Origin: Bacteroidota bacterium
GTDB taxonomy: Bacteria > Bacteroidota > Rhodothermia > Balneolales > Balneolaceae
Length of the DNA: 64,000 nt
Assembly: GCA_009909035.1 (NCBI GenBank)
Contig: JAAAOB010000021.1
Coordinates: 51,068-115,067 of the forward strand
Direction of reading: 5' to 3'
This document shows, piece after piece, positions 1 through 9,792 of the stretch. The stretch's first letter is position 1; each line of letters begins with the position of its first letter. The notes under the pieces are model-generated. The model did not search any database. It was given only the letters and a program-made list of their open reading frames with translations, and was not told the origin of the DNA. The translations under genes and the position numbers were made by a program.

Positions 1-1
1 C

Positions 2-292
2 GTGGTGAGAGTATCGCAGGGATCGGCCACCGTTGCGATGGTGACGGCCGCCGGCCTTGTGGCACCTGTTGTGGATGCGGGCGGATATTCAGCACCGCTT
101 TTGGGCTGCATCACCATTGCGATCGCCTGCGGCGGCACGGTCCTTTCGCACGTGAATGACTCCGGTTTCTGGTTGGTGAATCAGTATATGGGGCTCACCG
201 AAAAAGAGACGCTCCAGTCGTGGACCGTGATGGAGACGATCATCGGCGTTACGGGGCTGGCTGTGGCGCTGGTCATCGGGTCGTTTCTGTGA
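2..292 (+). CDS. GntP family gluconate permease, C-terminal fragment
   Basis: The last 96 codons of a gluconate:H+ symporter; the gene begins before the window, so the GTG at position 2 is an internal codon, not the start. The SQGSATVAM stretch, the HVNDSGFW motif and three hydrophobic segments ending in VIGSFL are typical of the C-terminus of GntP permeases, which are inner-membrane proteins of about 440 residues. The next genes encode gluconokinase and 6-phosphogluconate dehydrogenase, so the three form a gluconate uptake and oxidation route. Substrate is inferred from family and context; a related sugar acid is possible. Confidence 0.85.
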   Translation: MVRVSQGSATVAMVTAAGLVAPVVDAGGYSAPLLGCITIAIACGGTVLSHVNDSGFWLVNQYMGLTEKETLQSWTVMETIIGVTGLAVALVIGSFL

Positions 293-345
293 GTTCAATA
301 ACGTAACGTCTAAGCTAAAGATTTCTAAACAAGTACCTTTCGTGA

Positions 346-837
346 ATGAAGAATATTATACTCATGGGCGTATCCGGATGCGGAAAGACCTTGATAGGAA
401 AGCTGTTGGCGGAGAAGCTGGACGTTACCTTTTTTGATGGAGACGATTTTCATCCGGAGGTGAACGTAGAGAAGATGCGGTCGGGGGAGCCGCTGAATGA
501 CCGGGACCGGCTGCCGTGGTTAGAAACAGTAGCCGGTCAGATTGAAGAGATGGATCGCGGGGGCGGCGGTGTACTGGCATGTTCCGCACTGAAGCAGACA
601 TACCGGGAGATTCTGCAGCGAGCTGATGCCCCGGTCACATTCGTCTACTTGAAGGGAGAACGGGATCTGATCGCCCGGCGCCTGGCGGAGCGTGAAGGCC
701 ACTACATGCCGGCTGAGTTGCTGGATTCTCAGTTCCGTGCATTGGAAGAACCGGCCAATGCACTTACGGTTTCAATCAATCAAACGCCGCAGGAGATTGT
801 GAGCGAGATTCTGCACAAACTTGGCGACAAAAAGTGA
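346..837 (+). CDS. gntK: Gluconokinase
   Basis: Cytoplasmic kinase that phosphorylates D-gluconate to 6-phosphogluconate with ATP. The 163 residues match the usual length of the GntK/shikimate-kinase-like P-loop family. Visible signatures are the P-loop GVSGCGKT (residues 8-15), DGDDFHP (31-37), the GEPLNDRDRLPWL substrate loop (47-59) and CSALKQTYR (about 78-86). It lies 53 bp after the permease and 255 bp before gnd, in the same direction, so permease, kinase and dehydrogenase form a complete path from external gluconate to ribulose 5-phosphate. The ATG start sits directly before the P-loop strand, leaving no doubt about the reading frame. Confidence 0.93.
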   Translation: MKNIILMGVSGCGKTLIGKLLAEKLDVTFFDGDDFHPEVNVEKMRSGEPLNDRDRLPWLETVAGQIEEMDRGGGGVLACSALKQTYREILQRADAPVTFVYLKGERDLIARRLAEREGHYMPAELLDSQFRALEEPANALTVSINQTPQEIVSEILHKLGDKK

Positions 838-967
838 ATGGGTTACTTTTAATGCATAATTTAATTTCAGACTCATTGGGCAGTCTCACGGGAAAATTAT
901 TCTTCGCGGGTTGGTTAGTAATTACAGACTCAACGAAATTGTGAAACCGTGTTATCAACCATGAAGT

Positions 968-1038
968 CTCGAGAACCCAAAGAACAGATAGTTGATATTT
1001 AAAACCTCGTGTGTGATTGCGACCTCGTGTTCTCGTGG
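968..1038. repeat. Imperfect inverted arms with CTCGTG motifs upstream of gnd
   Basis: CTCGAGAACCC (968-978) is imperfectly complementary to GTGTTCTCGTGG (1027-1038), and CTCGTG appears three times between 1014 and 1037. The 838-1092 interval is otherwise without a recognisable gene. It may be a decayed dispersed repeat or a leader hairpin of gnd; the sequence alone cannot decide. Confidence 0.3.
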
Positions 1039-1092
1039 TAAAAATGAATGGCTGAGACATTTGATCACCAGTTTCTTTACAATCAAAAAAGC

Positions 1093-2520
1093 ATGAAAAA
1101 ATCAGACATCGGCGTTTTTGGTCTTGGTGTGATGGGCAGAAACCTGGCCCTGAATCTTGAAGAGAGCGGGTTCAGGGTATCGGTCTATAACCGTATGGAA
1201 GGCGGGGAGAAACGGATTCTTGACGAGTTTATAGACGAAGAGGCCGAAGGAAATGACTTGATCGGCTGCAGAAATGTGGAGGATTTTGTGGAATCGATCA
1301 AGCCGCCCCGCTCAATTCTGCTGATGGTCAGCGCCGGAAAAGCGGTGGATGCTGTTATCGATCAGCTGAAGCCGCACCTGGAAACGGATGACATGATCAT
1401 CGATGGCGGGAATTCGCACTTTGACGATACCCGGCGTCGAGTTGAGAAGCTCTCAGCCGCAGGAGTTCATCTTGTCGGGATGGGAGTCTCCGGCGGGGAG
1501 GAGGGTGCCCGGTTCGGCCCCTCGCTTATGCCGGGAGGTTCAGAGCAGGCATGGAGATCGATCAAGCCGGTGATGGAGGCCATTGCGGCGAAAGCGGAGG
1601 ATGGATCACCCTGCTGCCGGTGGATGGGCGGCGATGGTGCGGGTCATTTTGTGAAGATGGTGCACAACGGGATTGAGTACGGCGATATGCAGATTATTGC
1701 CGAGGCGTCTCACCTGATGCGTTCGGTAATAGAGATGACGGCCGATGAGATATCGCAGGTATTTCGGGAATGGAACAGTGGAAAACTGAATGGATACCTG
1801 ACCGAAATTACAGCCGATATCTTTTCCGCCCGGGATGAGGACGGGGAGCCGCTGGTGGAGAAGATCCTGGATGCGGCCGGACAAAAAGGAACCGGGCGGT
1901 GGACAGTAATTGCTGCGCTGGAGCTTGGAGTGCCGCTTCCGGTGATTACATCAGCGGTCTACAGCCGCAGCTTTTCAGCCTTTAAAGATCTGCGTGTGCG
2001 GATCTCCGGGATGGAGAGTGGGAAGAGTTCAGCCAAAACCCGGGAGCGAAAGTCAACGCTTGATGAGCTTGAACAGGCGATGATTGCCGCGCGGCTGATG
2101 AACCTTGCGGAGGGATTTTTCCTGATCCACTCGGCATCGGAGCAGTACGGGTGGGAGATCGACCCAGTGTCGGTGGCAAAAACCTGGCGGGGTGGCTGCA
2201 TCATCCGTTCGGCACTGCTCGAAGATGTGATTACAACCTTTGAAAAACATCCGGATGTAGTCCACCTGCTGCAGAGCCCGGAATATTTTGGTGAAATAGA
2301 ATCATTCGTTGGCGGCCTGGTATCGGCGGTGGCTCTCGCCGGAAGGACAGACGTGCCGGTTCCGGCGCTCTCATCCGCATTGAACCAGCTCTACACACTA
2401 AGATCCGGAGAGCTTCCCGCCAACGTGATCCAGGCCCAGCGCGACTATTTTGGTGCGCACACCTACGAACGGACGGACCGGCCGCGCGGGGATTTTTTCC
2501 ATACCGATTGGAATGAGTAA
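1093..2520 (+). CDS. gnd: 6-phosphogluconate dehydrogenase, decarboxylating
   Basis: Oxidises and decarboxylates 6-phosphogluconate to ribulose 5-phosphate with NADP+ in the pentose phosphate pathway. The dinucleotide-binding GLGVMGRNLALN motif is at the N-terminus; GGNSHFDDT, MGVSGGEEGARFGPSLMPGG and HNGIEYGDMQ are the substrate and catalytic segments. The C-terminal tail AHTYERTDRPRGDFFHTDW is the usual active-site-capping end. I chose the ATG at 1093 (475 residues) because the family starts a few residues before IGVFGLG; an in-frame ATG at 1048 would add 15 residues unlike the family. It completes the gluconate route started by the preceding genes. Confidence 0.95.
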   Translation: MKKSDIGVFGLGVMGRNLALNLEESGFRVSVYNRMEGGEKRILDEFIDEEAEGNDLIGCRNVEDFVESIKPPRSILLMVSAGKAVDAVIDQLKPHLETDDMIIDGGNSHFDDTRRRVEKLSAAGVHLVGMGVSGGEEGARFGPSLMPGGSEQAWRSIKPVMEAIAAKAEDGSPCCRWMGGDGAGHFVKMVHNGIEYGDMQIIAEASHLMRSVIEMTADEISQVFREWNSGKLNGYLTEITADIFSARDEDGEPLVEKILDAAGQKGTGRWTVIAALELGVPLPVITSAVYSRSFSAFKDLRVRISGMESGKSSAKTRERKSTLDELEQAMIAARLMNLAEGFFLIHSASEQYGWEIDPVSVAKTWRGGCIIRSALLEDVITTFEKHPDVVHLLQSPEYFGEIESFVGGLVSAVALAGRTDVPVPALSSALNQLYTLRSGELPANVIQAQRDYFGAHTYERTDRPRGDFFHTDWNE

Positions 2521-2831
2521 CAGGAGAGACAGAAGAGCAGGCCGGCTATAAAAATGGGATGAACAGGCAGAGATCGGAGAGCAGATCGCCACGTGAAGCA
2601 GCGAATGGGTAGAATCTGGTAAACGGACTCTTCTATTCTAAGATTTTTGCCGCTTATCGATTTATCAATAAAGTACTGAAACGTTTAAATTTAAGAATTT
2701 TTCTCACCTACACGATAAGTGAACAACTCTGACGACTTGCACGGGGAACAGGTATTGTGTGCAGGTGAACAGGGCAGCCGGTACTTGTCACAGCCGGCAA
2801 ACAGAACAGAATATCCATAAAATCATCTGCT
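2521..2831. other. Intergenic stretch without recognisable feature
   Basis: 311 bp between gnd and the large secreted-protein gene. I see no open frame of substance, no strong hairpin with a T-run and no clear promoter. The part from about 2640 is AT-rich and may carry the promoter of the downstream pair. Confidence 0.5.
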
Positions 2832-5800
2832 ATGAGACCTGACAGCTACTGCCGTTCACTCTTGATATGTGCATTAATTTTCCTGTTTGCCACTATTTCT
2901 GCTCTTCCTTCAATCGCCCAGCAAAGCAAAAAGCCGTTTTCTCTTGATCTGGGTCTCGGCAGCGGGCTGATTGGAGATGAGAATGTGCCGTCCACGCTTT
3001 TGCCGGAACTGGAGCTAAGCTTTATTCCGGGACGATACGGGGTCGGGCTGAACACCGGGTTTTATTCTTACGAGTCCGCTTTTAACCCTGAACAATACCG
3101 CGACGGGTTTGAAGATTTTACATCGGTAAACGGTGAGGGTGATAAGTGGAAATCATTTTTCATTGGCCTGGGTCCGCGGGTTGAGTTTGGGGCAAATTTG
3201 CCGGTACAGTTTAAAGCCGGCGCAGATCTCTCCCTTACCCGAAACGCTCCTCCAGAGGCGGACGTGGTGTTCAGTGATGAAACCGGGGTGTTTCACGATA
3301 CGAATTTAACACTGTCGGAGTTTTCAGCGGGTGAGGATTTTAAGAAATGGACCACAGCTATCAGGCCGGAGGTCCAGGTACAGTTTTCACCGGGTCGATC
3401 CCAGCGGTTTGGATTTCATATCACCACAGGACTGCAGCATCAGCTCTCTGAAAACTCATTTACCTACACCGAACGAGACCTGAGCCGTGTCAAAAATCTT
3501 GACAACGCCCGGGAGATGTTTTTCCAGTTCGAAACAGCGCCGGTTATAGAGCGAACAGAAGAAGCTCCCAAAACCAACTTCTTTGTGAATGCCGGGATAA
3601 AAATAAAATTCGGTGGTAGCAAAGCTCCTAAAAATCAGAAGCCGGTATTTACTGAAAATTTAGACCCGCCCGTCCAGGACGGAGACCCGAAAGACGGGGG
3701 AGAGGATCCGCCGGAAGGGGATGAAGAAGGAGAAGAGGGCCAGGACGAGAACAAAAATGATGGTGATGAAGAGGAAGAAGACCAGGAAGAGCCCGCCCAG
3801 CTATTTGTTGGAGAAAATGGAGAGTTTGAGGTAGAAAACCTCAATATCACCGGGAACGGGCCTTTTTCAGGGTCCGGCGAAGTGTATATCGACTGGCTGC
3901 AGTCGTATGTTGCGGTGGAATTTACCGGTATTACCGTGAACCCGGGAAACAACCATCTTACCTCAGGGAAGGTCACGTCTGTGATCGATCCCAATGCACC
4001 GGCGTACCCGAAAGCCTGGGCATCGCCGCTGGCCACCAACTCGATTGCCTACAACCATCCGGAGATTGCAGACGTGCATAATTTCATGCTTCAGCAGCCT
4101 TTTTATGAATATAACGGCACGCCCATCACACCAACGGTTTTGGAGGCTCCAATCGGTGTGGAGCTGGATCCGGACAGCTGGTTTGCCATCATGGAGATCG
4201 TATTTGAGTCTGATAAATCAAAGTTTAATGCCTCCATCGCCTATGAAACGCCGGCCGACTGGAACAATGCGGACCTGGTGGGGTTTGCCGCTGAAGATCT
4301 CGAATTTCACCCGATGGATATTAGCTTTCAGCAGGGACGGCTTGAGATTGTGGATGACCTGATGGTGGGCAACGCCAATAACGATATTACGTTCACCTTT
4401 CTGGCTCCTGACGGCAATAACGTGGGCACGTTTATTGAATGGGACGAGACCGGCTTCACGCTCTTTGGAGTTGAGATTGAAAATGAATTTACGCGCGACT
4501 GGCTTCTCCCTGTGCCCGATAACGGCACCGATAAAGTGACGGCTACGCTCAGCGGAACCGGCTATTCGTGGAACAACCTTCTGCTTACAGGCGACCTTGA
4601 AAAAGCGGAATTTGTGGATGGTGCAGGAATGACCATTGAGGCAAATTCCCTGAACTACGATATGTCGGACTCCCTGAACCCGGCCGCCATGGAGTTCCCG
4701 CTGAACTATACAGGACAGGATACCACAGAGCTCTGGCGAGGTTTTTACGCCAAAAACTTTACAGTTGGCCTTCCTGAGTCGATCGAGACCCATGCCGGCG
4801 GCCCGCCGCAAGTTGGGGTGCAGGATATGATTATCGACCACCAGGGTGTGACGCTGGAGGCGTTTGCTCACGACGTCTACCAGTATCCCGATGCGAGCAT
4901 AGCCGACCTCAACGCCAGTGTGGATACGGTAAATGTGAAAATCGTGACCAACACCTTTACAGAAGCATATATCAGAGGAAAGGTTGCAATACCGGCTACG
5001 CACCCCGATTCATTGCAGGATCCATTGAAATACACCGGGCTGTTTGTAACCGGGTTTAATGCTCCCTACGGAAGCACACTTGAACTGGTGATTGTTCCGG
5101 ATGGCCCGATTTACGCCAATATGCTGAAAGGAACGCTGACGCTTGAGCCCACATCGCACATTATGGCATCGGCTGGAAATGGTGAAAAATCGTTCGATAT
5201 GACCCTGAATGGTGACATCGATTGGGGAAATGTGGACCTGGATCCGATCACAAATGTGAATATGGGGCTCGAATTTAGCGGCCTTGGGTTTGACTACCAG
5301 AACAATACCGGCCTGATTTTCAACATGGGGTCCTGGAGCCTGGCCAGCCCGCAGAAGTTTATGCACAACTTCCCGGTCTCGTTTCAGAATATTCAGTTTA
5401 TTCCACAAAGCCCCGGGCCGGGTCAGCTACTGAAAGGGAAGATCGGTTTCACGACGGTGTTTAACCTGAGCGAGAATCTTGGCGGGCAGACCACCATGGG
5501 CATCGGAATTGCTATCGATGATGATTCAGCCAATTTCAAAAAGTTTGCACCCAAGTACGACGGGCTAACGCTCGACTCCCTGATTGTCAGTGCCAACCTG
5601 AAGGCAGTCAATATCGATGGCCTGCTCTACATTGATAATGATGACCCGGTGTATGGAAAGCGGGTCGGGGGCAGTGTGCAGGCAGAGTTTACCGGGGCCG
5701 GGCTAAATGTGGAGGCAGACGCACAGTTCGGAAACACATCCTATCAAAACGGCGGGCAGCTCTATCGCTACTGGCAGGTGGATGTACAGGCTGATTTTCC

Positions 5801-7646
5801 CGACCCCGGGGTTCCATTCCTGAGTGGCGTGGCATTTCGCGGGTTTGGCGGCGGAGCCTACAACAATATGGAGGTGGCCGTGAGCCCAACCGGTGAACGG
5901 AGCTTCACACCTCTCAACAACATGTTCGGGTTTAACGCAGGGGCTACCATAGCCACAACGCCTGAAGAGAAAGGATTTAATGCCGACGTGACGCTGATGG
6001 GAGAGTTCAATACCAATGGCGGCGGGATGACCTACGTTGGATTCAATGGTGATTTTGGCACCGGCGCCTCCATTACAGACCGTCGCAATGGAAAAGGCAA
6101 AGTGTTTGGTAACCTGTTGGTGGATTACGTTTTCCCGACCAAGAATTTCACTCTTGCCGCAAACGCAAATATCAATACGGACCCGGTCAAAACGATTCCA
6201 AATGAACCGTTCAATCTCACGCTGAATATTGACGGAATGGCCAACGAATGGAGCTTTAAAGCCGGTGTTCCAACGAACACCAACGATGTGGAAGTGCTGG
6301 GTGTAAATCTCTATGAGTACCTGATGCTCGGAAATTCAATACCCAACCCAAACGGTTTCACGAACAGGTTTGCAAGCAACTACGCACAGCAGTTTGGATA
6401 CAGCCCGAACAACGCCCACATGCAGGGACAGATCGACAACAATATGGCGGAACTTGGGGCCGGTTTTGCCATGGGACTTGGATTCGAATTCGAGGCCTCA
6501 GGTAGTCAACAGGTCTATTCCGGCGTATGGCGCGACTGGTCAATCGGGTATGAGGCAGCGGCCGGTGCAGAACTTCACCTCTCGTTCCTGGAGTACGCCA
6601 GCTGCAGCGGTTATAACGATTGGGGAATCAACAGCTGGAGAGCGGGCGGTGGCTTTGGATTTTACGCCGCCGTTAGTGCCCAGGCGAAGGGATATCACCG
6701 GAACAATGGTGAATTTGATAAAATCTACAACCTGGCCACGCTGAAAGCGGGCGGATACCTGACGGGTAAGTTTCCCAAACCCGTTTACGCTTCAGGAGCC
6801 GTAAGCGGCAGCGCGGAAGTACTCAATGTATTTGATGTGAACTTTCACCAGCAGTTTCAGTATGGCACCAACTGTTCCGGCAGCCCGGTCCAGCCCAATG
6901 TAAATGTAACACCGGGTGATGCCGCAGCGGATTTCGACGGCGCATTGGTCAATTACGTTGTGCCTCTCTCGTACTATAATTTCCCGCTGGAATCACCTCT
7001 CAGCGTAAAATATGGCCTGGTTCCGGATGAACAGTTTAGTGTGCCCGAAACCCAGGCGAACGGCACCATCGAGATGCGAACATTTAAGCTGGAGAAAACG
7101 GTGACGCTCGAAAAAGAGGTAAATGGAGCGTACCAGACAGAGCCTCTGACCGATTCAATTAACAATCTTGGGGAGTATCAGTATATCATTCCCGGTCCGC
7201 CGCCCCTGGTTAATGCCGGTCCCGTGGGTCTGGCTCAGGGGTTAGGGGCTCCATCAAACGGTGGCAGCCCCGGGACGGGAACAGGATCACTGCCCGCGCT
7301 GCAGCCGGCGCAAACCTGGAACCCGGCACCGGGTGGGGGCAGCGGATCAATTCCGCCCTACCAGGGAGCTATACAACTGACGCCTGCCGGAGGTTCGGGT
7401 GGCGGTAATAACCCGCCAAACTACGGCAACCTTCCCCCGGAGCCGCCACCACCGGTGAATGATCTCGAAGCCGATACCTGGTACCGATTTACGGTAGATG
7501 CTGTGCTGGTAGAGTTCGTAAACGGCAACTGGGTCACCGCTACAGATAATAGCGGCAATCCAATCACCCAGACGGAAACCAAAAATTTCTTCACCGGTGA
7601 TCCGGGACCGCTGCAACCATCCGGCCCGGGTTTTTCAACCTATTAA
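2832..7646 (+). CDS. Giant secreted beta-rich protein, possibly outer-membrane anchored (unknown function)
   Basis: I do not recognise this 1604-residue protein as a named family. Residues 1-30 are a clear signal peptide ending near SIAQQS. Residues about 31-260 are short alternating strands (SLDLGLGSGL, FFIGLGPRVEF) closing with FFVNAGIKIKFGG, which looks like a small outer-membrane beta-barrel. A very acidic Glu/Asp/Gly linker follows (about 278-321), then some 1100 residues rich in Asn, Gly, Thr and aromatic residues with alternating strand pattern and only a few cysteines (near 1255 and 1345). Residues about 1455-1543 are Pro/Gly/Asn-rich. No type IX C-terminal sorting domain is apparent. 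A fibronectin III protein follows after 15 bp, so the two are probably co-expressed. Surface location is inferred; function unknown. Confidence 0.75.
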   Translation: MRPDSYCRSLLICALIFLFATISALPSIAQQSKKPFSLDLGLGSGLIGDENVPSTLLPELELSFIPGRYGVGLNTGFYSYESAFNPEQYRDGFEDFTSVNGEGDKWKSFFIGLGPRVEFGANLPVQFKAGADLSLTRNAPPEADVVFSDETGVFHDTNLTLSEFSAGEDFKKWTTAIRPEVQVQFSPGRSQRFGFHITTGLQHQLSENSFTYTERDLSRVKNLDNAREMFFQFETAPVIERTEEAPKTNFFVNAGIKIKFGGSKAPKNQKPVFTENLDPPVQDGDPKDGGEDPPEGDEEGEEGQDENKNDGDEEEEDQEEPAQLFVGENGEFEVENLNITGNGPFSGSGEVYIDWLQSYVAVEFTGITVNPGNNHLTSGKVTSVIDPNAPAYPKAWASPLATNSIAYNHPEIADVHNFMLQQPFYEYNGTPITPTVLEAPIGVELDPDSWFAIMEIVFESDKSKFNASIAYETPADWNNADLVGFAAEDLEFHPMDISFQQGRLEIVDDLMVGNANNDITFTFLAPDGNNVGTFIEWDETGFTLFGVEIENEFTRDWLLPVPDNGTDKVTATLSGTGYSWNNLLLTGDLEKAEFVDGAGMTIEANSLNYDMSDSLNPAAMEFPLNYTGQDTTELWRGFYAKNFTVGLPESIETHAGGPPQVGVQDMIIDHQGVTLEAFAHDVYQYPDASIADLNASVDTVNVKIVTNTFTEAYIRGKVAIPATHPDSLQDPLKYTGLFVTGFNAPYGSTLELVIVPDGPIYANMLKGTLTLEPTSHIMASAGNGEKSFDMTLNGDIDWGNVDLDPITNVNMGLEFSGLGFDYQNNTGLIFNMGSWSLASPQKFMHNFPVSFQNIQFIPQSPGPGQLLKGKIGFTTVFNLSENLGGQTTMGIGIAIDDDSANFKKFAPKYDGLTLDSLIVSANLKAVNIDGLLYIDNDDPVYGKRVGGSVQAEFTGAGLNVEADAQFGNTSYQNGGQLYRYWQVDVQADFPDPGVPFLSGVAFRGFGGGAYNNMEVAVSPTGERSFTPLNNMFGFNAGATIATTPEEKGFNADVTLMGEFNTNGGGMTYVGFNGDFGTGASITDRRNGKGKVFGNLLVDYVFPTKNFTLAANANINTDPVKTIPNEPFNLTLNIDGMANEWSFKAGVPTNTNDVEVLGVNLYEYLMLGNSIPNPNGFTNRFASNYAQQFGYSPNNAHMQGQIDNNMAELGAGFAMGLGFEFEASGSQQVYSGVWRDWSIGYEAAAGAELHLSFLEYASCSGYNDWGINSWRAGGGFGFYAAVSAQAKGYHRNNGEFDKIYNLATLKAGGYLTGKFPKPVYASGAVSGSAEVLNVFDVNFHQQFQYGTNCSGSPVQPNVNVTPGDAAADFDGALVNYVVPLSYYNFPLESPLSVKYGLVPDEQFSVPETQANGTIEMRTFKLEKTVTLEKEVNGAYQTEPLTDSINNLGEYQYIIPGPPPLVNAGPVGLAQGLGAPSNGGSPGTGTGSLPALQPAQTWNPAPGGGSGSIPPYQGAIQLTPAGGSGGGNNPPNYGNLPPEPPPPVNDLEADTWYRFTVDAVLVEFVNGNWVTATDNSGNPITQTETKNFFTGDPGPLQPSGPGFSTY

Positions 7647-7661
7647 AGCGGAGCAACTATT

Positions 7662-9785
7662 ATGACACGACGATTTATGGATAATAAAACAACATCTCTG
7701 TTCTTCCTACTTCTCACAGGAATGGCCTGGCTTAATACCGCATGGGCCCAGCAGACAAATGACGCTGAAATACGCCTCTTTGCCCGCTATGTAGACGGCA
7801 CAGGGATCGAAATGCGGTGGTTCTCCGACAACAATGAGGTGATGCGCAGAGGAACCGAGTCAGGATTCATCATCGAAAAGCGGGTGTCAGGAACGGGTGC
7901 TTTCCAACCCATAACAACCGTACAGCCGCTGAATGAGGCCGAAACCGAGCAGCTGATTCAAGCCAATAATGCTCAGGGTAAGCGGGCGGACCGGCTTCGG
8001 GTTGTGACGGAGCTGAGAACATCAGATACAGAGCACATGCCCGGGGAAATTGATTTTCAAAACCGGATCGAAGATCTCGTAAACCGGAAAAGCGCCGAGG
8101 ATTTTCGAACCATGACGTTCATGCTGAGCTCCTTTGAGGATTCGCTTGCGGCCCGCGTTCTGGGGCTTTCTGCTACGGACGCAAATGTTACGCCGGGCCA
8201 GACCTATGAGTACCGCGCGAGGCTGGCATCCCCCGGCGGACTGAATGCGACGTCCATCATCACGGAAATAACCGCCACGGAGCAAACGGCTGAGTATGAC
8301 GTCCCCATTCTGGTAAACGAAGGCGATGGGGAATTATCATTCATCTGGGAGCAGCCGGAGAACTCGGTGGGTCTGTATGTTCAGCGATCGTACGGTGAAA
8401 ACGGGCCATTTGAAGACTTGAACGACGTGATTGAGCTGAACCTGAGAGGGCATCAGTATGATGGCCCGCAGCGTGCAACGTTTTCTGATGAAGAACTCAA
8501 TAATTACAGAACCTACCACTACCGGTTTTTCGGGCAAAACGTGTTCGGCGAGCGGGTGATGATAGGAGAGGCCTCCGGCACACCACGGGATCTGACCCCG
8601 CCGCGGGAGCCGCTGCTGCTTCAGCCAAAACATGAAAGTGAAGATACGGTTCGAATCACCTGGCAGATGCCCGAGAGCCTGGCTGATGATCTCGCAGGGT
8701 TTGCCGTGCTGCGCGGTGATGGCACCGATGAGGAATTCACGAGGCTTCATCCGGATCTGACAGACCCAAACCTCCGGGAGTGGGTGGATGTCGATTTTAA
8801 CCGCGATCTGGATACGTACTACGCAATTCAGGCCGTTGACACATCAGGGAATGTAAGCACGTCCGCCGTTCTGCCGGTATCGTATATTCGATTTAATCCG
8901 CCGGAACGGCCCAAAATTGGCCAGGCCACGATCGGGGATGACGGATCCGTTGAAATCATCATCAGCCCGGATCCCGAGGGGGCAGTGGATGGCTACAAAA
9001 TTTTTATGGCGAATGATCCGGAGCATGAATTTTCCGTGGTAAGCGAGATGTTTGGTGATTCACTTGTAGTTGACGGTCAGCGCACGGTTGTACGCGACAC
9101 CGTCATGCTGAACACACTCACCAGGAATGTCTATTACCAGGTTCGCGCTTACGATGTGCACTTTAACGAATCGGAGCCAAGCGAGGTGATCGCCCTGGAG
9201 AGGCCTGACATTGTTCCCCCGCCCCGCCCGGTGTTCAGAAATGTGAGCACAGGGTCCACACAGATTGATTTTGAAATCGCCCTGCCGTCCGTGAATGACC
9301 TTCAAACCGCTACGCTGTACCGCAGATCGGGTCCGGAGAGCGACTGGCAGCCCGTTAAAACGTTCAGGAAAAAACGGGAGATCGCAAGCTACACCGACCG
9401 GCGCCTGGAGCCCGGGGCAACCTATTCCTACCGGTTGCAGGCGGAAGATCAGAGCGGATTAACGTCCGACTTTAGCCGGCCCGTACGGGTGACAACGGTG
9501 AACAGGCGCAGGGTGAATGTTGCGGAGAATCTGTCAGCACAGAGGGGTGATCGCGGTGCGGTGATCCGGTGGGCCTACCCCGGCAATAATCTTGAAGATG
9601 TCTTTTTTGTGATCTATCGGCGCAGTGTTGATGGTGGTTTACGCCAGGTTGGCCGGAGCGATCAGACCTCGTTTACAGATCGCAGAGTACGCCCCGGCAG
9701 GTACGAGTACCGGGTTCGCGCGTTCCGTAAAGATGGAAATCAAAGCGGGATGAGTGAGCCTGTAACTCTGTCGTTTACTGAATAA
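7662..9785 (+). CDS. Secreted fibronectin type III repeat protein
   Basis: A 707-residue exported protein with signal peptide (about residues 1-30, ending TAWAQQ). The rest is a series of fibronectin III-like modules: one with an insertion (about 30-210), then about 215-310, 315-408, 415-510, 518-610 and 620-705. Each shows the module signature: an opening Pro-rich strand, a central tryptophan or equivalent (IRWAY, ITWQM), and a closing YxYRVRA or YYxIQA strand followed by a GxxS turn. There is no catalytic motif, transmembrane anchor or sorting domain. The ATG at 7662 has GGAG 8 bases upstream; an ATG at 7677 is the alternative. Only 15 bp separate it from the giant protein, suggesting a binding partner or scaffold for it. 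Confidence 0.8.
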   Translation: MTRRFMDNKTTSLFFLLLTGMAWLNTAWAQQTNDAEIRLFARYVDGTGIEMRWFSDNNEVMRRGTESGFIIEKRVSGTGAFQPITTVQPLNEAETEQLIQANNAQGKRADRLRVVTELRTSDTEHMPGEIDFQNRIEDLVNRKSAEDFRTMTFMLSSFEDSLAARVLGLSATDANVTPGQTYEYRARLASPGGLNATSIITEITATEQTAEYDVPILVNEGDGELSFIWEQPENSVGLYVQRSYGENGPFEDLNDVIELNLRGHQYDGPQRATFSDEELNNYRTYHYRFFGQNVFGERVMIGEASGTPRDLTPPREPLLLQPKHESEDTVRITWQMPESLADDLAGFAVLRGDGTDEEFTRLHPDLTDPNLREWVDVDFNRDLDTYYAIQAVDTSGNVSTSAVLPVSYIRFNPPERPKIGQATIGDDGSVEIIISPDPEGAVDGYKIFMANDPEHEFSVVSEMFGDSLVVDGQRTVVRDTVMLNTLTRNVYYQVRAYDVHFNESEPSEVIALERPDIVPPPRPVFRNVSTGSTQIDFEIALPSVNDLQTATLYRRSGPESDWQPVKTFRKKREIASYTDRRLEPGATYSYRLQAEDQSGLTSDFSRPVRVTTVNRRRVNVAENLSAQRGDRGAVIRWAYPGNNLEDVFFVIYRRSVDGGLRQVGRSDQTSFTDRRVRPGRYEYRVRAFRKDGNQSGMSEPVTLSFTE

Positions 9786-9792
9786 AGCATAT

